A DNA stretch of 53,157 bases, from NCBI GenBank assembly GCA_024280145.1, contig JAJRQR010000090.1, forward strand, positions 1-53,157, read 5' to 3'. Origin of the DNA: Bacteroidota bacterium (GTDB lineage Bacteria > Bacteroidota > Bacteroidia > Flavobacteriales > Flavobacteriaceae). The notes beneath the pieces are model-generated. The model did no database searches. It had not been told where the DNA came from and saw only the letters and a program-made list of their open reading frames with translations. The translations under genes were made by a program, and so were the position numbers. This document shows, piece after piece, positions 42,508 through 51,144 of this stretch; positions within the stretch are counted from its first letter, which is position 1; every line of letters starts with the position of its first letter.

Positions 42508-43550
42508 TGGGAAGAATATTTACACGTACCTATAAATTTGCATTGATTACCTCTGTTTCAATCACCGTTTTACTTTCATTGGTAACGGGCTTGTTTTTTT
42601 ATATTCAACAAATTTTTTATGTCTGGTATTTTGTAATTGAAGTATTAGTGACATTTTTAGTTTCGTTTTTTATTATTCAATATCGGGTAGAAAATTTTAT
42701 TTATAATAGGATTAAAAAAATATACGACGATGTGAGTTTGTTGGACACTTCCACTTTAGGGCAGCAAAAAATCACCACCAATATGGAAACACTTACCAAA
42801 GAAGTGGAACAATTTGCACGTCATAAAAAATTAGAAATTGAAGTGTTAAAAATTCGTGAAAATTACCGAAGAGAATTTATTGGTAATGTATCCCACGAAC
42901 TTAAAACACCGCTTTTTACTGTACAAGGCTATTTAGAAACCCTTTTAGATGGGGCTTTGGAAGATGAAAATGTTAGAGAAAAATATTTAAAGAGAGCCTC
43001 AAAAGGATTGGAACGTCTTATTTTTATTGTAAAAGATTTAGACATGATTACCAAATTAGAAGTAGGTGATTTGAATCTTGAAAAAGAAGAATTTGATATT
43101 ATAGAACTCATCAATAATGTTTTTGAATTACTTGAAATTAAAGCTTCCAAACAAAATATCTCCTTAACATTCGACCGAGTTTATTCTGAAAAAATTATGG
43201 TTCTGGCAGATAAAGATCGCATACAACAAGTACTTTCTAATCTGATTGTAAATTCTATTAAGTACGGAAGAAACCAAGGAACCACTGAAGTGAGTATCGA
43301 GAATTTAATTATGAATAAAATATTAATTCGAGTAACCGATAATGGTGAAGGAATTAAAGAAAATAAAATTCCTCGTTTGTTTGAACGTTTTTATAGAGTC
43401 GATAAAAGTGGCTCTAGAGAACAGGGCGGAAGCGGTCTTGGACTTTCAATTGTAAAACATATCGTAGAAGCGCATAACGAAAAAATTTATGTAGAAAGCC
43501 AATTTGGGATAGGTTCAGAGTTTTCATTTACTCTTGAAAAGGTGGAATAA
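42507..43550 (+). CDS. PhoR-like sensor histidine kinase
   Basis: Partner of the preceding regulator. The 347-residue protein has two adjacent transmembrane helices (about 11-30 and 36-56) with almost no periplasmic loop, so it probably senses through the membrane or a partner. The HisKA motif is FIGNVSHELKTPLFTVQGYL (near 128); the N-box is LSNLIVNSIKYG; then VTDNGEGI, PRLFERFYRVDKS and GGSGLGLSIVKHIVEAH. It lacks a PAS domain. Its last 27 bases overlap the 3' end of the convergent glycosyltransferase gene. Confidence 0.93.
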   Translation: MGRIFTRTYKFALITSVSITVLLSLVTGLFFYIQQIFYVWYFVIEVLVTFLVSFFIIQYRVENFIYNRIKKIYDDVSLLDTSTLGQQKITTNMETLTKEVEQFARHKKLEIEVLKIRENYRREFIGNVSHELKTPLFTVQGYLETLLDGALEDENVREKYLKRASKGLERLIFIVKDLDMITKLEVGDLNLEKEEFDIIELINNVFELLEIKASKQNISLTFDRVYSEKIMVLADKDRIQQVLSNLIVNSIKYGRNQGTTEVSIENLIMNKILIRVTDNGEGIKENKIPRLFERFYRVDKSGSREQGGSGLGLSIVKHIVEAHNEKIYVESQFGIGSEFSFTLEKVE

Positions 43551-44585
43551 TTCTGAAAAATCAGTAGTGTTTTCTTCTGTTTTTAATCCTGAAAAATTAA
43601 CCACTTCTTTTATCTTATCAATAATAAAATCTTTTTGACTACAATAAGGTGCCATTCTTAATTCACACATTCTTTGAGCTAAATAAATTTGTTCGTATTG
43701 CCCTGGAGTGGGAATAAAAAATGCTTTTTTTTCTAAAACAGCCAAATCCATTATCGTAGTATATCCCGAACGAGAAACAATCAATTCGCTTTCATTGATG
43801 GTTTTTTCAAGTTCAGAAGTAGTCATATAATTATAAATTGTAATATTTTCTTGTTGTACTATTTTTTGATTTTTTTCAACAACTCCTCTAACTAAAACTA
43901 CTTTATAATTGCTATGTTTAAATTCTTTTAGCATTAATTCTTCAAACAAAGTTCGTTGTGTTTCGGGTCCCGAAATTAAAACCAACACATCGTATTTTAT
44001 GGGGAGTTTTTCCTTTTTCATTCTACTTAAAACTCCTGTGTATTTTAAATTAAGATTAGTGGTTTTAAGGTGCCCCAATCGTCCGCTTAAATTTGTATAT
44101 CCTTCTGAATCTGGCACCCAACAAACATCAAATTTCCTGATAATATGATAGTGTAGTTTTTTGCTAATAAATGAGGATCTTCCGGCCATGATATTTACTT
44201 GATGCGTGATATAAACCGAAGGGATTTTTTCATTCCGAACCCCAAAACGATTGTCACTGATAATACCGTCTATTCTTCCTTGAACAACCAGTTTTCGGGT
44301 TTCTAATTTTTCTCGTGCAACAATTCGTTTAAGTGAAGGAACATTTGACAATAAATTCCAAATTAATTTGCTACTGTTTTTAGGGTATTTGATGTTATAA
44401 GAAGGCAATTGGAGGGTTTCTAATGTTGGGAATTCCTTCCGAAGTAATTTCAAAGCAGTACCATCTGAAGCGATTATTACCTTAAAGCCATCTTTTAATA
44501 GTGCAATAACAATAGGAATACAGCGAGTTGCGTGACCCAAACCCCAATTAAGTGGAGCGACTAAAATGGTTTTACCTTTTCCCAT
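43524..44585 (-). CDS. MurG-like (GT28-type) glycosyltransferase
   Basis: A 353-residue GT-B-fold glycosyltransferase. The N-terminal loop is ILVAPLNWGLGHATRCIPIV (residues 6-25), and the C-terminal donor-binding part contains ELIVSRSGYTTIMDLAVLEKKAFFIPTPGQYEQIYLA (about 265-300), typical of MurG-like and UDP-GlcNAc-binding enzymes. The sugar and acceptor are unknown; it is not the cell-wall murG itself. Its 3' end overlaps the convergent kinase gene by 27 bases. The -7 element lies so close to the ATG that the mRNA is probably leaderless. Confidence 0.85.
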   Translation of the reverse strand: MGKGKTILVAPLNWGLGHATRCIPIVIALLKDGFKVIIASDGTALKLLRKEFPTLETLQLPSYNIKYPKNSSKLIWNLLSNVPSLKRIVAREKLETRKLVVQGRIDGIISDNRFGVRNEKIPSVYITHQVNIMAGRSSFISKKLHYHIIRKFDVCWVPDSEGYTNLSGRLGHLKTTNLNLKYTGVLSRMKKEKLPIKYDVLVLISGPETQRTLFEELMLKEFKHSNYKVVLVRGVVEKNQKIVQQENITIYNYMTTSELEKTINESELIVSRSGYTTIMDLAVLEKKAFFIPTPGQYEQIYLAQRMCELRMAPYCSQKDFIIDKIKEVVNFSGLKTEENTTDFSELFHLFKSK

Positions 44586-44589
44586 AAAA

Positions 44590-44597
44590 CAAAGGTA
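44590..44597 (-). promoter_or_regulatory. Predicted -7 element of the MurG-like gene
   Basis: The minus strand reads TACCTTTG, ending four bases before the ATG, which predicts a leaderless transcript. Confidence 0.5.
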
Positions 44598-44654
44598 GGA
44601 TAATATTCCCTGAATAATAATTACTTAATTTCGCAAAAATAAAATAAGACGATT

Positions 44655-45329
44655 TTGGGAAGTAAAAACAAGTTAAAACGCTTTAAGGAAAACGAAACTT
44701 TTTCGAATGTAATTCAGCCGACTAGAGAAGATGTTTTAAATAATTCTTTAGATTTAAAAGGAAATTGGAAACAAAATTTCTTTAAAAATGACAACCCGAT
44801 TGTGTTGGAGTTAGGTTGCGGAAAAGGGGAGTACTCGGTAAATCTTGCAAAAATGTTTCCCGATAAAAACTTTTTAGGAATCGATATAAAAGGAGCTCGT
44901 TTTTGGAGAGGAGCAAAAACTGCTTTAGAAGAAAATATACCCAACGTTGGATTTATGCGAACTCAAATAGAATTAGTTGATTACTTATTTGATGAAAACG
45001 AAATAGATGAAATCTGGATCACTTTTCCAGATCCACAAATAAAATACAAGCGCACCAAACATCGAATGACCAATCCAGATTTTCTGGAAAAATACAAGAA
45101 AATACTAAAACCAGACGGAGTAGTACATTTAAAAACCGATAGCGAATATATGCACGGTTATACCTTGGGGTTATTACAAGGTATGGGCTTAGAGATAGAA
45201 TACGCACACCACGATGTGTATGGAACAACCAATGCTCCCAAGGAAGTAACCGATATTCAAACCTATTATGAAAGTCAGTATTTAGCGGTTAATAAAAAAA
45301 TTACTTATTTGAGATTCCATTTTTCTTAA
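44655..45329 (+). CDS. trmB: tRNA (guanine-N7)-methyltransferase
   Basis: SAM-dependent enzyme that makes m7G46 in tRNA. The 224-residue protein has the SAM-binding motif VLELGCGKGEYSVNLAK (near residue 55), GIDIKGARFWRGAKTA, and the family-specific IWITFPDPQIKYKRTKHRMTNP (about 120-141). The start is TTG at 44655 (MGSKNKLKRFKENETF), which agrees with flavobacterial TrmB N-termini; no better in-frame ATG exists. Confidence 0.95.
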   Translation: MGSKNKLKRFKENETFSNVIQPTREDVLNNSLDLKGNWKQNFFKNDNPIVLELGCGKGEYSVNLAKMFPDKNFLGIDIKGARFWRGAKTALEENIPNVGFMRTQIELVDYLFDENEIDEIWITFPDPQIKYKRTKHRMTNPDFLEKYKKILKPDGVVHLKTDSEYMHGYTLGLLQGMGLEIEYAHHDVYGTTNAPKEVTDIQTYYESQYLAVNKKITYLRFHFS

Positions 45330-45367
45330 TTTGAAAATTGGTATATTACCACGTTAAATAATCCTTT

Positions 45368-45997
45368 ATGGCTTTTGTTTATTATTTATTTTTCGGAATA
45401 ATTGGCGCTATTACCGCCACATTTTTACCAGGATTATTAAATATGTATTCTGCAAAAATAAGCATGACCGAAGGTAAAAAAAGAGCCTTTCTTTTTGCTG
45501 CGGGAGTTTCTTTTGCAGTGTTGATTGAAACCTTAGTCGCTTTATTTTTCGCAAGGTTTTTAGATAAAAATCCAGACGTAATTGCGATACTTCAAAAAGT
45601 AGTTTTAGGAGTTTTTATTAGTATGACTATTTATTTCTTTTTTATTGCAAAAGACGTTCGGAAACAGCCTACTAAAGAAGTGAAAATCTCAAAGTCAAAC
45701 TTGTTTTTAAGAGGTTTTTTATTAAGCATTATCAACCTTTTGCCCATTCCATTTTGGGTTTATATTAGTATTACATTTAGATCTCTTAAATGGTTTTCTT
45801 TTTCGCATTTAAGTATTGTCGCTACAGGAATAGGTTCTTCTATAGGAACTTTTATAATTATGGTAGCCTACATTTGGTTTTTTAGACCTAAAGAAGAAAA
45901 TCAAAAATCGATGAATGTAAATATGAATTATTTAATAGGAATTGTCACCGCAATTATTTCTGTATTTACTTTATTGAAAATCATTAAAACTATGTAA
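45368..45997 (+). CDS. LysE-family translocator
   Basis: A 209-residue inner-membrane protein with about six hydrophobic segments: YLFFGIIGAITATFLPGLLNM, FLFAAGVSFAVLIETLVALFFA, VVLGVFISMTIYFFFIA and others. The start FFGIIGAITATFLPGLLN corresponds to the glycine-rich first helix of the LysE/RhtB exporters, and LFLRGFLLSIINLLPIPFWVYI to the fourth-helix region. The exported compound is unknown. The next gene overlaps its stop as TAATG. Confidence 0.83.
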   Translation: MAFVYYLFFGIIGAITATFLPGLLNMYSAKISMTEGKKRAFLFAAGVSFAVLIETLVALFFARFLDKNPDVIAILQKVVLGVFISMTIYFFFIAKDVRKQPTKEVKISKSNLFLRGFLLSIINLLPIPFWVYISITFRSLKWFSFSHLSIVATGIGSSIGTFIIMVAYIWFFRPKEENQKSMNVNMNYLIGIVTAIISVFTLLKIIKTM

Positions 45998-46332
45998 TGC
46001 CAAAAGAAACTGGTTTTTTTGAAAAAGTATATGAAGTAGCAACAAAAATCCCCTACGGAAGGGTAACATCTTACGGAGCAATTGCCAGTTATTTAGGAAG
46101 CCCAAAAAGCGCCAGAATGGTAGGGTGGGCAATGAATGCTTCTCATTTAAATCCAGATGTTCCTGCACATCGTGTAGTAAATCGAAAAGGATTATTAACA
46201 GGGAAACATCATTTTGAAGGCACCAATTTAATGCAGCAATTACTGGAAAGTGAAGGTGTTGAGGTAATTGAAAATCAGATTCAGAATTTTGAAAAACTAT
46301 TTTGGGATCCTTCAAAAGAAATTAATTCGTAA
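45997..46332 (+). CDS. Alkyltransferase-like DNA-binding protein (Cys replaced by Ala)
   Basis: A 111-residue protein matching the DNA-binding domain of O6-alkylguanine-DNA alkyltransferases: FEKVYEVATKIPYGRVTSYGAIA, the recognition helix SPKSARMVGWAMNAS, and VPAHRVVNRKGLLTG. The alkyl-accepting Cys of PCHRV is Ala here, so it cannot repair by itself. Such ATL proteins flip and mark alkylated guanine for nucleotide-excision repair. It is translationally coupled to the LysE-type gene. Confidence 0.92.
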   Translation: MPKETGFFEKVYEVATKIPYGRVTSYGAIASYLGSPKSARMVGWAMNASHLNPDVPAHRVVNRKGLLTGKHHFEGTNLMQQLLESEGVEVIENQIQNFEKLFWDPSKEINS

Positions 46333-46366
46333 TAAATTTTATATATTTATCCAAAGTTATCCCCTA

Positions 46367-49218
46367 ATGAAAAACAAAATACTTCTTCTTTATTTTCTTC
46401 TTTGTTTTTCTATTTCTGCATTTTCACAACAATATTTTTTTAAGAATTATGGCGTTGATGAAGGAATTTCGAGTAGTGAAATATTCGACATCATTCAAGC
46501 AAAAGACCGAACATTATGGCTTGCCACCTATTTTGGAGTTAGCAACTTTAACGGTACAGAATTCACTAATTATAATAAAGAAAATGGACTAAGTGGTAAT
46601 ATAGTAAGAACAGTTTTTGAAGATTCAAAAAATAGAATTTGGGTTGGCTTTTGGGGCGACGGAATTAATTATATCGAAAATGGGAAAGTACATCAAATAT
46701 CAGACCCTATATTAGAGGAATATCCTTCAGCAATCCAGTTTTTTGAAACCCCAGACGGTACTATTTGGATTTTTGGTTCTAAAGCAATTATGCAATATAT
46801 TAATGGTGAAATAAAGTTAGTTTACACTACCAAAGGGCCTAAAGATTATGCTATACCTAATGATGTTATTCAGACCAAAGATGGTACTATTTGGGTAGCA
46901 ACTTTAGGTAGGGGTATTGCTAAAATTACTCCTTCACCTTTCAAAATAGAAATGATTAACGCCCATAATTCTACCATTAATAATATTTGCTATTCACTTT
47001 TTGAAGATGCTGATGGTTCTATTTGGATTGGGTCTTATGGTAGTATTTTTAATTATAAAAACGAAAAATTAAAAGTATATGCACTACAAGGTAAAAGGCA
47101 TAGGAATAGAGTTGGGAGTATTGATGAAGATGAAAAAGGGCAACTTTGGCTAGGACTTTATGGAAACGGAATGGCGATTTATGATAAAAAAGAATCGTTT
47201 AAAATTATTAATTCTTCCAATGGATTATCAGATGACTATACCTATAAACTTTTGATTGATTCAGAAAAAATAAATGGATTATTTCACAGAATAACGGACT
47301 TTCAAAATTTAGAGATTTTGCATTTGTTTACTATTCAGAAAAAGAAGGATTGCCTAACAAACAGGTGAACGATTTTGCTATTAGTAAAGGAGATACTCTT
47401 GTATTAGCCACAAAAAGAGGAATTGTTAGTTTTTCTAATGGTGAGTTTTTTAATCAGAAATTAAATGATGAATATGTACATGCAGTTGCTTTTGATGCAA
47501 ATAATGAATTATGGTGTACAACTACCAAGAAATATGGAAAAGTAGCTGAAAAATTAAAAGATCATATACCAGAAGAAACCTTTTATGACATCGTATTAAA
47601 AAAGGATAGCACGCTTTTATTTGCTGGAGAGTTTAACATTCAAGAAATTAAAAAAGACAAAGTTAAAACCACTAGAGTTTTCGATTTAAAAGCAAGGGAT
47701 TTAATGAACTTAGGTAATAAAACGATTATCGCGACTTCCTATGTTTTAAAAGAATATGATAAAGGAAAGGTAAAAGCTATTACTGAATTACCAGAAACTA
47801 TTAATACTTTTTTAGAAATTTCTGAGCTTTCAGATACCGAATTTTTTGCAGGTACTTTAGATGAATTAGTGTATATTAAATTAATTGATACAAGCTACAC
47901 ATATAAATTATATTCAAGAAATAAATTTCCTTCCATTCGCGATTTTAATTCCTTATTGGTAGATGAAAATAACTTATGGGTTGGATCATCATCGTCTCTT
48001 TCTAAAATAAATATTGATTATCTAATAAATAAAGATTCTATAGTTGTAGAAACCTATGGAAGAGACATTGGTTTTATTAAAGGTGAACCCGGAAAAGCAA
48101 TTGCAAAAATTAACAACACTATATATTTAGGAACATCTAATGGATTATTAGAATTTTCTCCATTAAAATTCAATAAAAGCACCATTGCGCCAGATTTAAA
48201 ATTAAAAGAAATTGCTTTGTTTTCAGAAAAACTGAACGATAGTCTGTATTTAAATAATAATAAAATTACACTGCCCTATAATAAAAATCACTTAACATTT
48301 AAGCTCACCGCAGTTTCTTTAACCTACCCTGAAAACATTCAATATAAGTACCGTTTAAAAGGATTGAGGAATAGTGAATGGTCAAGTCCAATACATAATC
48401 GGGAGGTGGTTTATTCCTATTTGCCACCTGGGAGTTACACTTTTGAGTTTACTGCTGACAATGGTTTTGGAGTTTGGCAAGAAACGCCAAAAACATATAG
48501 TTTCGTAATTGAATTACCCTTTTGGAAAACCGATTGGTTTAAGTTTTTATTATCAGGATCAGTTTTAATATTGGGATTGTCTTTTGTTTATTTTACTCAA
48601 AGAAGAAAGAAAAATGATCAAAAAAAGTACACCATGGCATTATTAGAAGCCCAAGAAAAAGAACGTAAAAGAGTGTCAAAAGAACTTCATGATGGTGTTG
48701 GACAAAAACTACTTTTAATTAAAAATTCGCTTACTCTAAATCCTACAAAAACTTCAGATATTGTAGATTCAACGATTGAAGATATTAGGTCTATCTCAAG
48801 AAATCTTCATCCCGTGCAATTAGAAAAATTTGGACTTACAAAGGCAATCGAAAATATTGTAGAAGATCTAAATGATTTAACTACTATTTTCTTTTCAGAC
48901 GAAATAGATAATATTGATAACTTTTTTCCAAAGGAAAAAGAAATATATTTGTATAGAATAATTCAGGAATGCATCAATAATATTATAAAACATTCCAATG
49001 CGACAGCGGCCCGAATTGTCGCAAAAAAAGAAGGGAATAAAGTCACAATCACCATTCAAGACAATGGAAAAGGTTTTAATTTAGACGAAAGTTTAAACAA
49101 ACAAAAAAGCTTTGGACTTAAATCTTTACAAGAAAGAGTAGATTTCTTAAAAGGAAAAATTAGTTTTAATACCGAAGAAAATAAAGGAACCATCGTAACA
49201 ATAACATCCTACAAATGA
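46367..49218 (+). pseudogene. Two-component propeller sensor histidine kinase, split by a one-base frameshift
   Basis: One gene seen as two ORFs (46367-47368 and 47350-49218). Part 1 has signal peptide MKNKILLLYFLLCFSISAFSQ and two-component propeller repeats (DRTLWLATYFGVSNFNG, NRIWVGFWGDGI, DGTIWVATLGRGI, DGSIWIGSYGS). Part 2 continues the propeller, then Y_Y_Y (YKYRLKGLRNSEW), one transmembrane helix, HisKA_3 (KERKRVSKELHDGVGQ) and HATPase (IQDNGKGFNL). Adding one A to A6 at 47265-47270 restores SEKNKWIISQNNGLS and a 950-residue protein. The kinase domain alone could still be made from an internal start. Confidence 0.87.
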
Positions 49219-49843
49219 TTTCTGAAAACTTAAAAATTGTAATAGCAGATGACCACCCATTATTATTAGAAGGGATTATTTCTGTGATTATAAAAGAAAT
49301 TCCTAACGTCGAACTATTCAAGGCAAACAATGGAGCTGAAGCATTACAATTAGTTTCAGAAATTAAACCGACCATCACCATTTTAGATATTGAAATGCCA
49401 TTTTTAAACGGTATTGAAGTCGCAAAAAAATATTAGAAGCAAAAATAGATACCAAAATTATTTTTCTAACCCTTCATAAAGAACGTAGTCTTTTTAATGA
49501 AATTAATCAAATGAACATTGATGGTTATGTGTTGAAAGAATTTTCAATTAAAGAAATAAGTCAATGTATTAAAACAGTTTTAAAAGGAGAAAAATATTTT
49601 AGTAAAGAAATTGAACAATTTATTGAAGAACCCATCATAGATTTTTCAATTTTTACAAAATCTGAAGTCAACGTACTAAAACTAATTTCTCAAGAAAAAA
49701 CCTCCAAAGAAATTGCAGAAATGTTATTTGTATCCATAAAAACTATTGATTCTCATCGATATAACATTTGTAAAAAACTAAATTTAAAGCCCGAAAAAAA
49801 CAGCCTTCTTAAATGGGTTTTCCAAAATTCACCTATCCTCTAA
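49215..49843 (+). pseudogene. NarL/LuxR-type response regulator, split by a one-base frameshift
   Basis: Two ORFs (49215-49436 and 49511-49843) form one 209-residue regulator if one A is added to the A7 tract at 49424-49430 (EVAKKILEAKIDTKIIFLTL). The receiver has VIADDHPLLLEG, phospho-acceptor Asp in ITILDIEMPFLNG, Thr in FLTLHKE, and Lys in GYVLKEFS. The output domain is LuxR-type HTH: FTKSEVNVLKLISQEKTSKEIAEMLFVSIKTIDSHRYNICKKL. It overlaps the kinase stop by four bases and is its clear partner. As sequenced, the receiver ends at residue 73 before the DNA-binding part. Confidence 0.87.
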
Positions 49844-49848
49844 GGGTT

Positions 49849-49957
49849 ACCTCTTAGATATTTCAGGGTAACTCCCTATTGTTTCATAAGTAGGAATTCT
49901 CTCTATTTGGAGTAATATTCCTACAATGGTTGTAGGTCTCAAAATAGAGTCTAATTC
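49849..49957. repeat. Multi-stem inverted-repeat region upstream of the T9SS-barrel-adhesin genes
   Basis: A first hairpin, GGGTTACC...GGTAAC-T-CCC, begins just after the regulator stop. It is followed by a cruciform at 49894-49957: GAATT / AATTC, then CTCTATTTGGAG / CTCAAAATAGAG (11 of 12 paired), then CCTACAA-TGG-TTGTAGG. The structure ends 8 bases before the ATG of the next gene, so it lies in that gene's promoter or leader region. Confidence 0.7.
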
Positions 49958-49964
49958 TAATCAA

Positions 49965-50459
49965 ATGAAGCAATTTTATTATTTCCTTTTTATAGGGTTA
50001 TTGAGTGTTACTGTAAGTGCTCAAAACCTCCAAAGATCATCACTGGGATCAAGTGGTGCTTCTTCCAAAATTTCTAGTTCTGACAACATCTATTATGTTA
50101 GCCAAAGTGTGGGGCAAAAAAGTGTCATTGGTACATTAATTAATGGAGAAAATGCCATTCGTCAAGGATTTCAACAACCGCCTATTCAAGTGGAAGTTTA
50201 TTCAGAAACAAACACAGATATTCAAGCCGTAGTATTTCCAAACCCCGTAGATGCTTTTATTACTATTCAGTTTAATGAAGAACTTAAAAACCCTATTCAG
50301 GTAGAAATATTTGATGTTTTAGGGAAATTGATGATTAATACTTCAAAGAATCCTACCGATTCTTTTAAAATAAACATGACACATTTAGCAACAGGCACCT
50401 ATTTTTTAAACCTTAGTTCAGGAAATAGAAAATTTACTGCACGATTAATCAAAAAATAA
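49965..50459 (+). CDS. Small secreted protein with T9SS type A sorting domain
   Basis: A 164-residue protein from the ATG at 49965: signal peptide MKQFYYFLFIGLLSVTVSAQ, a Ser/Gly-rich linker (SSLGSSGASSKISSS), a segment YYVSQSVGQKSVIGT...IRQGFQQPP common in flavobacterial T9SS proteins, and a C-terminal sorting domain (VVFPNPVDAFITIQF, EIFDVLGKLMINT, LATGTYFLNLSSG, ending RLIKK). It follows the two-component pair and is six bases ahead of the barrel-protein gene, so the last three genes are probably one unit. The track start 39 bases upstream lies in the inverted-repeat region. Confidence 0.86.
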   Translation: MKQFYYFLFIGLLSVTVSAQNLQRSSLGSSGASSKISSSDNIYYVSQSVGQKSVIGTLINGENAIRQGFQQPPIQVEVYSETNTDIQAVVFPNPVDAFITIQFNEELKNPIQVEIFDVLGKLMINTSKNPTDSFKINMTHLATGTYFLNLSSGNRKFTARLIKK

Positions 50460-50465
50460 CCAATT

Positions 50466-51137
50466 ATGAAAAAAACATACATTATTATTTTAATGAGCAC
50501 TATTTTTAGTTTTCAGGCAATAAGTCAAGAAATATTTACTGAAACAGGGTTCTCTTTTACTTCGTTCGATTTTAAAAACTCTCAAGGAGTAGAATTGGAT
50601 AATTTACAACCTACAACAAACAATTTTATAACAATTGGCTATCGTCAAAATGTATTAAAAGATGTACTTCATGTTATCGGAGGAATTAGTTTCAATAAAT
50701 ATGGGGCTATAGGAAGTGATAATAACCTTAACCTTTTTTATGAATGGGAAACTTCTTATATGGGAATTAATATAGGTTTGGATATAAAAATTTTTAAAAC
50801 TGAAAAAATGTCTTTTTATCTAAGAGGAACTACTTCTTCAGAATTTTTGCTGCAAGGAACACAAACTCTTAACAACCAAGTTTTCGACTTAAAAGGAATT
50901 GAAGAGTTTGATAATGCCAATTTCTTCTTTAGAGGAGGAGCAATTATAGAATATAATATTTCAGAAACACTTTCAATTTTTACACAATATAAGTACGGAC
51001 AAAGTACAGAGAATGGTGATACCGAAAAGTTAAAATATAAATCGAGCGATATTGGAATAGGGCTTGTCATAAAGCTAAAGCCAAAAAAACAACCTAATAC
51101 AATAAAGGAAGAACAAGAATCAACAAATATTAAATAG
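50466..51137 (+). CDS. Outer-membrane beta-barrel-like protein
   Basis: A 223-residue protein with signal peptide MKKTYIIILMSTIFSFQAISQ and a series of alternating hydrophobic/aromatic strands (TGFSFTSFDFKN, FITIGYRQNVLK, MGINIGLDIKIF, MSFYLRGTTSSEF, FFFRGGAIIEYNI, LSIFTQYKYGQS, SDIGIGLVIKLKP) that fit an eight-strand or similar outer-membrane barrel. A short charged tail (KPKKQPNTIKEEQESTNIK) follows. No specific family is recognised. It is sandwiched between the T9SS protein and the repeat protein and could anchor or assemble them. Confidence 0.78.
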   Translation: MKKTYIIILMSTIFSFQAISQEIFTETGFSFTSFDFKNSQGVELDNLQPTTNNFITIGYRQNVLKDVLHVIGGISFNKYGAIGSDNNLNLFYEWETSYMGINIGLDIKIFKTEKMSFYLRGTTSSEFLLQGTQTLNNQVFDLKGIEEFDNANFFFRGGAIIEYNISETLSIFTQYKYGQSTENGDTEKLKYKSSDIGIGLVIKLKPKKQPNTIKEEQESTNIK

Positions 51138-51144
51138 ATAAATC

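Noticed and set aside
46268-46366. N-terminal extension of the propeller kinase ORF (MKIRFRILKNYF...)
   Set aside because: It overlaps the ATL gene in another frame; the signal peptide begins at the ATG at 46367.
49849-49957. Invertible promoter flanked by inverted repeats
   Set aside because: The arms are directly nested with only a few bases between them, leaving no segment to invert, and no recombinase gene is nearby.
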